Shown here piece by piece: positions 30,531 to 38,570 of a stretch of 55,737 nucleotides of DNA. Made by a program: the position numbers and the translations under genes. The stretch lies in the NCBI RefSeq assembly GCF_009192945.1, contig NZ_NSET01000002.1:1-55737 (forward strand), given 5' to 3'. The notes beneath the pieces were generated by a model that saw only the letters and a list, made by a program, of their open reading frames with translations, searched no databases and was not told where the DNA came from. The DNA comes from Xanthomonas maliensis. Lineage in GTDB: Bacteria > Pseudomonadota > Gammaproteobacteria > Xanthomonadales > Xanthomonadaceae. The number at the start of each line of letters is the position of its first letter. Position 1 is the first letter of the stretch.

Positions 30531-32342
30531 GTGAAGAATCCGCAGCCTCTTCACACACAGCAACGGGCGGTAAACGAAATGATGACGCGTTCTTTTGGTC
30601 AGGCCATGCTGGCCTCGGCCATCGCACTGGGTCTGGCCAGCGGCGTGCAGGCGGCCGAATCGGCGACCCCAGCGCAAGCGGCCAGCGGCGCCGCTGCCCT
30701 GGCACCGGAGCGCGTGCTGCAGGTTGGCTTTGTCCTCAAGCCGAAAGTCGCCATGACCCAGCAACACGCGGCAGTCGAGCAGTGGCTGGTCCGCGATGCC
30801 GGTGATCCGCTGCTGCGTGGCCAACTGGCCCAGGCCTCGGTCGCGGCGGCGAGCGACATTGCGCAGGTCAAGGCATACCTGAGTCGTTATGGCATCACCG
30901 ATGTGCGTCCGGCCACCGATGGCCGCTTGCTGCAGGTCCGCGCAACGGCGGCGGCGTTGCAGGCGGCCCTGGGCACCCAGCTGCATGCCGTGAGCACCGA
31001 CGGCCGCGTCGGCGTTGCCGCGGCGCAGGGCGCAGTCGCCGTGCCCGCCGGCTTGCAGACGGTCGTGCAAGGTGTGATCGGCCTGGACGGCACTGCCGGT
31101 GCCAAGGTGACCCCGCACGGAGCGCCGCTGAGCGCCGCCCGCAACGCCCTGTTGAGCAGCAGTGCCGTCATGGCCTCCAACAGCGGCGGCACCGAAGTCG
31201 TGCGCCACAGCATCGAGGAGCTCAATAGCGCCTATGGCGCCGATACGCTGGCACCGGCCAGCGATATCGTCGGTGCGGTCATCGCTGCCGGTAATCTGGA
31301 AAATACCCTCGCGCGGCTGCAGAGCTTCCAGGCCCTGCATGGCCTCCACACCCCGGTCACGGTGGTGACCGTGGGCGACCCCGGCGCACCGGGTTACCAG
31401 TCCAATGCCGCCAGCAAGGATTCCGAAGTCGAGTGGGACATGGATACCCAATTGCTGGTCGGTAGCTCCGGCGGGTTGAAGCGTCTGATCATCTACAACA
31501 TCCCGGACTTCTCCTGGAAGAGCATCATCGACGGCATGGCCCGCGCCGCCGACGACAACCTGGCCCGCGTGGTCAGCATGTCGATCTATGGGCAGGAAAT
31601 CCAGGTCAACGACGCGGTCTTCCAGGCCATGGACGCCAGCCTGACCAAGGCAGTGCAGCAGGGCCAGAACTTCGTGATCTGCAGTGGCGACGACGGCGTG
31701 TATCTACCGCTGAGCGCACGCGCCAACGCGCCGTATTACGACAGCCTGATGGCGCGCCCGGACCTGCGCCAGGTGGGCTGGCCGGCGTCGCATCGCTACG
31801 CCATCGCCGTTGGCGCCACCGAACTGTCGACCCAGGTCGGCAATCCCGGCCGTTACGCCTCCGAGCGGGTCTGGAACGCCGGTGTCGGCCGTCAGCTCAG
31901 CCAGGGCGGCGTCAGCAAGATCGCCTACGCGCCGCAGTGGCAGCGCACCCTGCTGCCTGGCCAGACCGCGTTCGGCTACCGTGCCGTGCCCGATGTCAGC
32001 TTCAACGGCTCGTTCTACAGCAGTGCGCAGATCCGCGGCACCGATGCGCAGGGCAACGAGGCTGCCTGGTATGTGTGGGGCACCAGTGCCGCTACGCCGA
32101 CCTTCGCCGGCTATATCGCCCGGCTGTTGCAGTCGCATCCCAACCTGGGCTTTGTCGCACCGCAGATCTATCAGTACGCGAGCCAGCGCAGCGATGCGCA
32201 GCGCCAGCACGATGTAGTCGTCGGCAGCAATGGCCTCTACAACGACGGCTATATGGCCAACTATGGCTGGGATTTCGCATCGGGCTGGGGCAGCATGAAC
32301 ATCGGCGACTTCGATCGCTTCCTGACGCGTACCTTTCCGTGA
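30531..32342 (+). CDS. Secreted sedolisin-family (S53) serine-carboxyl protease
   Basis: The 603-residue preproprotein has a signal peptide (QAMLASAIALGLASGVQA), a propeptide of about 200 residues (pro-kumamolisin type, RYGITDVRPATDGR) and an S53 catalytic domain. The triad is visible: Glu301 and Asp305 in EVEWDMD, and Ser519 in GTSAATP. The oxyanion Asp387 lies in SGDDGVY. These proteases work at acid pH; xanthomonalisin of Xanthomonas is the relative. Met18 (MTRSFGQAM) is a plausible alternative start nearer the signal. The GC-rich hairpin after the stop would terminate it. Confidence 0.94.
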   Translation: MKNPQPLHTQQRAVNEMMTRSFGQAMLASAIALGLASGVQAAESATPAQAASGAAALAPERVLQVGFVLKPKVAMTQQHAAVEQWLVRDAGDPLLRGQLAQASVAAASDIAQVKAYLSRYGITDVRPATDGRLLQVRATAAALQAALGTQLHAVSTDGRVGVAAAQGAVAVPAGLQTVVQGVIGLDGTAGAKVTPHGAPLSAARNALLSSSAVMASNSGGTEVVRHSIEELNSAYGADTLAPASDIVGAVIAAGNLENTLARLQSFQALHGLHTPVTVVTVGDPGAPGYQSNAASKDSEVEWDMDTQLLVGSSGGLKRLIIYNIPDFSWKSIIDGMARAADDNLARVVSMSIYGQEIQVNDAVFQAMDASLTKAVQQGQNFVICSGDDGVYLPLSARANAPYYDSLMARPDLRQVGWPASHRYAIAVGATELSTQVGNPGRYASERVWNAGVGRQLSQGGVSKIAYAPQWQRTLLPGQTAFGYRAVPDVSFNGSFYSSAQIRGTDAQGNEAAWYVWGTSAATPTFAGYIARLLQSHPNLGFVAPQIYQYASQRSDAQRQHDVVVGSNGLYNDGYMANYGWDFASGWGSMNIGDFDRFLTRTFP

Positions 32343-32348
32343 GGCACT

Positions 32349-32379
32349 GGTCCGGGTCGTCACGGCGACGGCCCGGACC
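32349..32379 (+). terminator. Candidate terminator after sedolisin gene
   Basis: GGTCCGGG/CCCGGACC arms, extended by CGTC/GACG with one G-U wobble, give a 13-bp stem with a 5-base loop right after the stop. There is no T tract. Confidence 0.55.
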
Positions 32380-32656
32380 CTGCGGCAGCAGTGTTACCCG
32401 TATAGGGGATATCGGCCTGCAGCGTGGCAGGCCTTCTGCAGCCTCCGCTGTCGATGGCGACCTTGCGCATGCTGGGTGCCCGATCGTCCGAGACAGGTAT
32501 AGCAAAACTCTTGAGAGCGATGTCTCGTCGTGGCCCGCGCGCTGACCGTACACTGCGGCCGCGCAGCGTCATGGCCCGCGCCGCGCATCGGCCGCATCGA
32601 CCTGTCTTGATCAGGTCGCGGTGCGTTCGGCGACGACGGTGCCCCCTCTTGTGAGC
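32380..32656. other. Gap before the Gfo/Idh/MocA gene
   Basis: No gene is supported. The region probably carries the promoter of the following gene, but no convincing -35/-10 pair was found. Confidence 0.4.
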
Positions 32657-33601
32657 ATGGGTTCGATGAAGCATCCAGATGCATTGCGTATCGCGCTGGT
32701 CGGGATCGGCAAGATTGCCCGTGATCAGCATGTCCCGACGATCGCTGCACGCGCGGACGTGGAGCTGGTGGCCACCGTCAGTCGCCATGGCACCGTGGAA
32801 GGTGTGCCGGGGTATCAGACCCTGGATGCCGCGTTTGCCGCGCATCCGCAGATTCAGGCGGTGGTGCTGTGCACGCCACCGGTTGGTCGCCATGCGCTGG
32901 CCCAGGTCGCGTTGGCGGCAGGACGCCATGTGTTCTTGGAAAAGCCACCGGCGGCCACGTTGACCGAGATCGGCGACCTGCAGCGCCTGGCGGCTGATGC
33001 GCAGCGCAGCCTGTTCGCCAGCTGGCATTCGCGCTACGCCGCCGGCGTGGCCACCGCACGCCGCTGGTTGGTCGGTAAGCAGGTGCAGGCCGTCCATATC
33101 GCCTGGAAAGAAGACATCCGCCAGTGGCATCCAGGCCAGGACTGGATTCTTGCGCCCGGTGGCATGGGCGTGTTCGATCCAGGCATCAACGCATTGTCCA
33201 TCGTCACTCACCTGCTGCCGATGCCCTTCGCGCTGCGCGAGGCGGTGTTGCAGGTGCCGCAGAATCGTCAGGCACCGTTGGCCGCACGGTTGGCGTTCGC
33301 CACCGCCGACGGCGTGGCGGTGACGGCCGAGTTCGACTTTCTGCAGACCGGTCGGCAGCGCTGGGATATCGTGGTAGACACCAGCGACGGGCAGCTGCTG
33401 CTCAGTGACGGCGGTGCCCACCTGCAGATCGACGGACAGCCGCAGCCGCTGGCCGAGACCAGCGAATACGACGGGCTGTACGCACGCTTCGTGGAGCTGG
33501 TGAACAGCCGCATGTCCGACGTCGATGTGGCGCCATTCGTCCATGTGGCTGACGCGTTCCTGCTTGGGGAGCGCGAGCAGGTCGCGCCGTTTTCCTGGTG
33601 A
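32657..33601 (+). CDS. Gfo/Idh/MocA family sugar dehydrogenase (D-galactose 1-dehydrogenase-like)
   Basis: The 314-residue protein has the Rossmann start LRIALVGIGKIARDQHVPTI and the family EKP motif in GRHVFLEKPPAATL (Lys predicted catalytic). The C-terminal alpha/beta domain contains GVFDPGINALSIVTHLLP, in place of the usual DxxxH. The closest group I recognise is bacterial D-galactose 1-dehydrogenase, which oxidises galactose or fucose to the lactone with NAD(P). Start is uncertain: ATG 32657 (MGSMKHPDAL) or ATG 32666. The next gene, an amylase, converges, so it is likely monocistronic. Confidence 0.82.
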   Translation: MGSMKHPDALRIALVGIGKIARDQHVPTIAARADVELVATVSRHGTVEGVPGYQTLDAAFAAHPQIQAVVLCTPPVGRHALAQVALAAGRHVFLEKPPAATLTEIGDLQRLAADAQRSLFASWHSRYAAGVATARRWLVGKQVQAVHIAWKEDIRQWHPGQDWILAPGGMGVFDPGINALSIVTHLLPMPFALREAVLQVPQNRQAPLAARLAFATADGVAVTAEFDFLQTGRQRWDIVVDTSDGQLLLSDGGAHLQIDGQPQPLAETSEYDGLYARFVELVNSRMSDVDVAPFVHVADAFLLGEREQVAPFSW

Positions 33602-33666
33602 GTCTTGCCGCCGCGATGACACCGCGGCGGTGACCCGCGCGGCAGCGATGCCGCGCTGCCACGGTG

Positions 33667-33711
33667 GTGCCCGCAACGCCGACGGGACACACCAGCCGAC
33701 GTTGCGGGCAC
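33667..33711. terminator. Convergent terminator hairpin
   Basis: GTGCCCGCAACG (33667-33678) and CGTTGCGGGCAC (33700-33711) form a perfect 12-bp stem with a 21-base loop between the converging Gfo/Idh/MocA and amylase genes. A second stem, CCGCCGCG/CGCGGCGG, lies near 33608-33630. Confidence 0.6.
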
Positions 33712-33750
33712 TGCGATCGCGCACACGCGGCGCTTGCGATGGCTGGCCTC

Positions 33751-35178
33751 TCAGCGGCGCCACATCCGCGCACCGCGCGCTGGCAGCGTAAAGGTGTAGG
33801 AGCTGCTGGTGATGCGGACCACGTTGCCCGATCCCAGCGCGTCGACGTAATCGGCATTCCAGTACAGCACGCTATTGTTCATGCCGACCGTGGTGGTGAC
33901 TGGATTGCCGCACTTGTTGATGCCGACGATGCCCAGGCTGCCGCGACGGAACAGCACATGGCAGGCGCTGGACGACAACACCTGCATGTCCGTGCCCTGC
34001 ACGCCGTTGTGGAAGCCGATCATTCGCCGCAGGTCATCACGCTTGTAGGCATCCACCCAACGGTTGTCACCGCTTTCGTTGTTGTCGGTATAGACCATCG
34101 GCATGCCGCCGTTGCGGCCGAGCAGGTAGGCATAGGCCAGGGTTTCATCGACCGGGTCGAGGATCGCGTAGCGGAAGCCGGCATTGTTGGGAATATCGTG
34201 GGTGACGGCGAAGGTCACCGCGCGATTTCCGGGCAAAGCCTGGCCGGCGCCGGCGGGATCGACCAACTGCTGCAGGCTGGCGCCGATCGCGAAGGCGTTG
34301 CGGATGGCATTGAACAGCGGGAAGTCATAAGCGGCCTGCGGGGTGGATTGCAGATAGGGAGCCAGGAACTGGTCGTAGTCGTTGTTGCCGCTACCGCCAC
34401 CGGTGATCACTTCGCCGAACACATAGGTGCCCGAGCGGATGCCGGCATCGAAAACACGATTGAGGTGGTCGAAGGTCATGTGCTTGGCGGCATCCACCCG
34501 GAAGCCGGTCACGCCCAGGCCCTTGAGTGCCTGCAGATAGGCGCGCTGCTGCTGCACGACCCAGTCGTTGCCGACCAGATCCGGCAGGCCGGGATCGCCA
34601 TTGCCGCCACAGATGCGGTAGGTGCGGACCTGGTAGGCATCGTTGTAGTCGGTGATGCATTGCGCCGGGCCGAAGTCGCTGGCGCTGAGAAAATTGGAGG
34701 ACAGTGTGCCGAACAGGCGCAAGCTATCGTAGCGACCGGGATTGGCCGCGTACTGCGCCAGCACGGCGCTACCCGGGTAGTTCAGGTCCGAGCGCGTTGC
34801 CGCCTCGTTGGCCATGTGGTTGAACACCACGTCGGCATAGGTTTCCACGCCGTTGTTGGCCAGGGCCTGCACCATGCGCGAAAAGGCCGCGGTGTCGCCA
34901 AGCGGATTGTCGATCAGGCGGATGTCCTGCGGCTGATAACGCGCCCACCAGGCGCTGCCCTGCGAGCGGTAGGCCGGCGCGACCAAGACTTTGCGGTAGC
35001 CGGCATCGGCAATCTCCTTGGCGCGTGCTTCCACCGTGGCATACGGCCAGTTGAAGGCGTGCAGGATGACATCGGCCTGGGCGTTGGCGGTGGCCAGCAG
35101 CAGGATGCAGATGCAGAGCATGAATCGCTGTGTGTACCGTCGCAGCAGGTGCGTGGGATGAGCAGACAGGTCGCGCAT
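33751..35178 (-). CDS. Secreted GH13 alpha-amylase
   Basis: The 475-residue protein has an N-terminal signal (FMLCICILLLATANAQA, cut before Asp) and a GH13 barrel. It shows the family regions: VYADVVFNH-type (ETYADVVFNHMANEA), GFRVDAAKHM with the nucleophile Asp, YVFGEVITGG with the acid/base Glu, and FAVTHDIPNN with the transition-state Asp. A C-terminal beta domain ends the chain (YTFTLPARGARMW). It would cut starch outside the cell. I start at ATG 35178; the M at MLCICILLL is an alternative nearer the signal. It stands alone, converging on Gfo/Idh/MocA. Confidence 0.93.
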   Translation of the reverse strand: MRDLSAHPTHLLRRYTQRFMLCICILLLATANAQADVILHAFNWPYATVEARAKEIADAGYRKVLVAPAYRSQGSAWWARYQPQDIRLIDNPLGDTAAFSRMVQALANNGVETYADVVFNHMANEAATRSDLNYPGSAVLAQYAANPGRYDSLRLFGTLSSNFLSASDFGPAQCITDYNDAYQVRTYRICGGNGDPGLPDLVGNDWVVQQQRAYLQALKGLGVTGFRVDAAKHMTFDHLNRVFDAGIRSGTYVFGEVITGGGSGNNDYDQFLAPYLQSTPQAAYDFPLFNAIRNAFAIGASLQQLVDPAGAGQALPGNRAVTFAVTHDIPNNAGFRYAILDPVDETLAYAYLLGRNGGMPMVYTDNNESGDNRWVDAYKRDDLRRMIGFHNGVQGTDMQVLSSSACHVLFRRGSLGIVGINKCGNPVTTTVGMNNSVLYWNADYVDALGSGNVVRITSSSYTFTLPARGARMWRR

Positions 35179-35583
35179 GGATGGATCTCCAATGGAGTCA
35201 ACAGGTGGCGTCGTAGGGAAACGGCGCGGCAGGCGGCGGATGGGATGAGTCGATGCGAACGTGCGCCACGGACTGGCGGCGCGCGCTGATGCTAAGCGCG
35301 CATCGCGGCGCAGCATCGTGTTGCTGCATACGTATTCAACGCCCAGCCCGCGCAAACCGTGGGGACGGTCGTGCGACGGGCGCGCCGTCGATCGCAGTCC
35401 TGGTGACGGCGCGATGCGCGGAAGCGAGCCGTGTGAGACGGTCTGTACAGGGTGTCACATCGCCGGCGTGGTGCTGCGCAGCGGGGGATCGGCCGACAGG
35501 CAGGGGCGCTGCGTCGCAGCCAGGCAGCGGCGTGCGCGGCGGGTCGCTACACTGTGCACTCATTCCCACGCTCGGTTCGACGC
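35179..35583. other. Divergent intergenic region, amylase / DUF2058 genes
   Basis: No gene is supported. The 405 bases hold the promoters of two divergent genes. The palindrome ATACGTAT near 35329 and several GC-rich inverted stretches are present, but no regulator site could be assigned. Confidence 0.4.
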
Positions 35584-36129
35584 ATGCGCAATCCTCTGCA
35601 GGAACAATTGCTCAAGGCGGGCCTGGTCAAGAAGGCCCAGGTGGACAAGGTGGCGCGCGAACAGACCCGCCAGCGCCATGCCAAGGCGGCGCCGGCGGCT
35701 GTCGACCCGGACAAGATCGATACCGCGCGGCTACAGGCCGAGCGTGCCGAGCGCGATCGCGCCCTGGCCGAAGAACGCAATGCGCAGCAGCGGCGGCAGG
35801 AGCTGCAGGCGCAGATCCGTCAGATCATCGAGACCACGCAAGTCCGAGCCGAGGGCGAGATCGACTATCGCTTCAACGATGGCAAGGTGATCCGCAGCAT
35901 CCTGGTCACTGCTGCACTACGCAGCCAGTTGGCCAGCGGCGCGCTGGTGATTGCGCGGCTCGGCGACCACTTCGCGTTGGTGCCTCGGTCCGCGGCGGAA
36001 AAGCTCTACAGCCGCGACCCCGGCGTCATCGTCCTCGACCATGGACGCAGCGCGGACACGGCGTCGGGCGGCAATGATGACGATGCCTACTACAGTCAAT
36101 TCAAGGTGCCGGACGATCTGATCTGGTGA
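35584..36129 (+). CDS. DUF2058 family protein (YaiL-like)
   Basis: The 181-residue protein matches the DUF2058 plan. It starts MRNPLQEQLLKAGLVKKAQV, followed by a highly charged helix of Arg, Ala and Gln that would form a coiled coil (about 40-85). A compact C-terminal domain follows (IDYRFNDGKVIRSILV, and HFALVPRSAAEKLYSRDPG). It has no signal peptide. The family is nucleoprotein- or polysome-associated in E. coli (YaiL) but has no settled function. The Asp-rich end may be disordered. Confidence 0.85.
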   Translation: MRNPLQEQLLKAGLVKKAQVDKVAREQTRQRHAKAAPAAVDPDKIDTARLQAERAERDRALAEERNAQQRRQELQAQIRQIIETTQVRAEGEIDYRFNDGKVIRSILVTAALRSQLASGALVIARLGDHFALVPRSAAEKLYSRDPGVIVLDHGRSADTASGGNDDDAYYSQFKVPDDLIW

Positions 36130-36317
36130 GGGTGCGCCTGGTCGGTCGTGCGCTGCGGCCGGTGGGACGTCACCGGCTGGCGATGGCGCAGCCGAGGCTC
36201 ATTGAAGCCGGTGCGGCGTCGAGCGGCATCCGCCCCGTGACCGCTCGAAAACGCGTGTTGGCCACAGCGATTGCTGGGCCTGCGTTACCCTAGCGCCTTG
36301 CCGACAGTTGCGTTGCC

Positions 36318-36890
36318 ATGTCCATCGTCCTGACCGATTTCGCCCTGACCCGCCTGTTTCCGCGCGAACCGCGCCGCAATACCATCCAGGACTGCACGCC
36401 GGAGCAGTTCGTTGCCCATCTCAACACGCAGCCGCCGCTCAAGGTTCTACCCGGCTATGCGCCATTCTGCCAACTGCACGTGCATCGCAACTGGACCTCC
36501 ACCCGCTGCCTGACGGTGCCGATCAGCGACGACAATCGCGCGCAGTTGCGTTCTGGCTACGAAGCGCGCAACGCACGCGAATTGCCGGTACTGGTGCGCT
36601 GGTTCGAGGGCATCGAATCGCCGGTAGCGACGTATCTATTGCCCATCCTCTACAGCCGCGCGCAGCTGGCCAAGGAGGGCACGCCGATCGATGCCGAATG
36701 GGGCGTGGTCGGCTGCCTGTACACCGCCGAACCGGAAGAGTTGCCGATGGCGCCGATCACCATGTTGCGCAATGCATTGGGCGTGGACGAGGGCGGTTCC
36801 GGTGTGCCGCTGGATCGCCAGGCTTACCGCCGCAGCGTGGCATTCTGGGAGCGCAATGCCAACTGGCGACCGTCGTCGCCATTGGGCTAG
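36318..36890 (+). CDS. DUF3228 family protein
   Basis: The 190-residue protein begins MSIVLTDFALTRLFPREPRR and contains CTPEQFVAHLNTQPP, GYAPFCQLHVHRNWTSTRC, PVLVRWFEGIESPVATYLLP and WGVVGCLYTAEPEELPMAPITMLRNALG. These match the DUF3228 family in length and order. It is cytoplasmic with no known catalytic motif; the function is not known. It converges on the sulfotransferase genes with a 97-base gap. Confidence 0.8.
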   Translation: MSIVLTDFALTRLFPREPRRNTIQDCTPEQFVAHLNTQPPLKVLPGYAPFCQLHVHRNWTSTRCLTVPISDDNRAQLRSGYEARNARELPVLVRWFEGIESPVATYLLPILYSRAQLAKEGTPIDAEWGVVGCLYTAEPEELPMAPITMLRNALGVDEGGSGVPLDRQAYRRSVAFWERNANWRPSSPLG

Positions 36891-36987
36891 TCACCCGGCT
36901 GGAACCCAGGTTGCGCCTGCGCGTGACCTGGCCGCAGAGGCTCATCGCGTGTGGGCGCTGGAGATCATGCGCGCATTACTGGCGTTG

Positions 36988-37659
36988 TTACGGGATGGCC
37001 AGTCGGTCCAGGTAGGCGCGTAGCTGTTGTTCGCGTGCGGCGGGATCGGACGCGAGCGCGGGTGGTTGCGCTGCGGTTGCGCGCGCATGCACGCGCGGGT
37101 ACGGGTGCGCCGGCACCGGGCAGTGCAAGAAAGCGCATAGCCGATCCCATCCTTCGTCTGCGCTCAGGATCAGCAAGCGCTCCGCTGGAAGGCTGTCGAT
37201 GACATGCTGGTTCCAGCGCTGGAAATAGTCGCGCATGAATCCGCGATCGTCGATGTGCGTGCCCAGGTCGCGGCGGATGAACTGGCTGAGCGCGCGGCCA
37301 TCGGGGCCGAACAGTCCGGGCACCTCGGGCGAGGTTGAAAAGATCGTACTGCGCACCGAGTCGAACCAGTCGTCCGGATCGCGGACGGTCAGGATGACCT
37401 TGGCGTGCGGATAGCGCGTGGCCAGCGCAGGCCAGAAACAGCAGCCCGGATAGTCGGTGGTTGCGGCGTAGCCGGCAAAGATCGCCTCCCAGTCGGGAGT
37501 GCCCTGGATGGCGCGATTCCATAGCGGCAGTGCCTGACGCAGGTTGGCGGCCAGTTCCATCGCGTGATAACACGGGCCAAACCCCAGTTGCTCCAGCGCG
37601 ACCTTCAACGAGAGCGTGCCGGTTCGCCCAAGCCCGGCGCCGATCACGCGCAAGCTCAT
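36988..37659 (-). CDS. Sulfotransferase family protein (second)
   Basis: The 223-residue protein begins MSLRVIGAGLGRTGTLSLKV, a PAPS-binding 5'-phosphosulfate loop (GLGRTGT) of the P-loop sulfotransferase group. The 3'-phosphate part follows in KVILTVRDPDDWFDSV (RDP) with downstream Ser. It has no membrane segment. It would move sulfate from PAPS to a hydroxyl, here plausibly a Tyr phenol. ATG 37659 overlaps the stop of the upstream sulfotransferase (ATGA), so it is the last gene of the P450 operon. The acceptor is inferred from the operon only. Confidence 0.85.
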   Translation of the reverse strand: MSLRVIGAGLGRTGTLSLKVALEQLGFGPCYHAMELAANLRQALPLWNRAIQGTPDWEAIFAGYAATTDYPGCCFWPALATRYPHAKVILTVRDPDDWFDSVRSTIFSTSPEVPGLFGPDGRALSQFIRRDLGTHIDDRGFMRDYFQRWNQHVIDSLPAERLLILSADEGWDRLCAFLHCPVPAHPYPRVHARATAAQPPALASDPAAREQQLRAYLDRLAIP

Positions 37660-38570
37660 GGCGATCCTCCGCCTGCGTGGGCCAGCCAGCGTGCCGCCTC
37701 CTCGCCCAACTCCTGGCGCGCCCGTTCGTCGTAAGCGGCGCACAGCGGGGCTGGCAGCCGCTCGCGCCAGCGGCCGTGGCGGCCCTGGTTGAAGAAGGCC
37801 TTGCCGCCGTCGCGCCAGAGACCGGCGCCATGCGGCACATAGCGTGCGGCGTGCTGCCGCATGTAGTCGAAGCCGCAGTGCGTCAGGATGGCGTCCCAGT
37901 GCGCGGTGGCGACTTGGATGCCAAGAAAGTCGGCGATGCGCCGCGCATGGCCCGGCAGGTCCGCGACCAGATCGGCGTAGTGCAGCACCAGGACATTGGA
38001 GGCTGCGCGGCGTCCATACCAGGAGCGAACGTTCTCCCAGAATGGCCAGAACGGCGCGCCATCCTGCTGTAGCCAGCGCGCGACGTAATCGGGGATGTCC
38101 AGGTCCGGAGGCGGGACCACGCGCAGCGGCTTGCCATCGGACCCGGCGGTCTCCAGGCGTGCCTGCGCATCGCGACTGAGCGCGCATTGATGGTCGTATA
38201 GGCTTAGCGCGATATCGCGACCATCGCGGCCGATGTACAGATACTTGGTTTCGCTGCGGAACGGCAGCGCATCGGCGGGCAGGTGGGTCTTCATCACCCG
38301 CCGGTGAGTCTGTGCAGCCAACAGCGCCTGCTTGCCGGCCTTGTCCGGATAGACGCCATCCACCCACGGCGAGATCGCCGCAACCTCGACGTCTGCACGC
38401 CCGCCGAAGATCAGTTGCACAACGAGCTGTTGCAGCCACGTTGTCCCCGCCTTCGCATAACTGGCAATCACGATATCGTCGCTGCGGGCATCGATGCCAT
38501 CCCACACAGAAGGATCGAAGAACCGGTTGCTATAGGGGCGCGCTGGCGCCGGTGGTGTCGCATCACGCAT
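37656..38570 (-). CDS. Sulfotransferase domain protein (first)
   Basis: The 304-residue protein is a Sulfotransfer_1-type enzyme. It has the PAPS loop YAKAGTTWLQQLVVQL near residue 35, KTHLPAD, the 3'-phosphate motif KYLYIGRDGRDIALSLYDH, and the late GAGLWRDGGKAFFNQGRHGRW (RKGxxGDWK-like) that closes on PAPS. It is a soluble, cytosolic type resembling aryl/flavonol sulfotransferases, so a phenolic acceptor is reasonable. The start at ATG 38570 (MRDATPPAP) overlaps the P450 stop by 8 bases; ATG 38576 is also possible. It precedes the second sulfotransferase with ATGA coupling. Confidence 0.88.
   Translation of the reverse strand: MRDATPPAPARPYSNRFFDPSVWDGIDARSDDIVIASYAKAGTTWLQQLVVQLIFGGRADVEVAAISPWVDGVYPDKAGKQALLAAQTHRRVMKTHLPADALPFRSETKYLYIGRDGRDIALSLYDHQCALSRDAQARLETAGSDGKPLRVVPPPDLDIPDYVARWLQQDGAPFWPFWENVRSWYGRRAASNVLVLHYADLVADLPGHARRIADFLGIQVATAHWDAILTHCGFDYMRQHAARYVPHGAGLWRDGGKAFFNQGRHGRWRERLPAPLCAAYDERARQELGEEAARWLAHAGGGSP

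Noticed and set aside
36988..38505. Long fused sulfotransferase frame starting at 38505
   Set aside because: The upstream 280 codons are a shadow of the first sulfotransferase; the family start MSLRVIGAGLGRTGT is at 37659 with an ATGA overlap.
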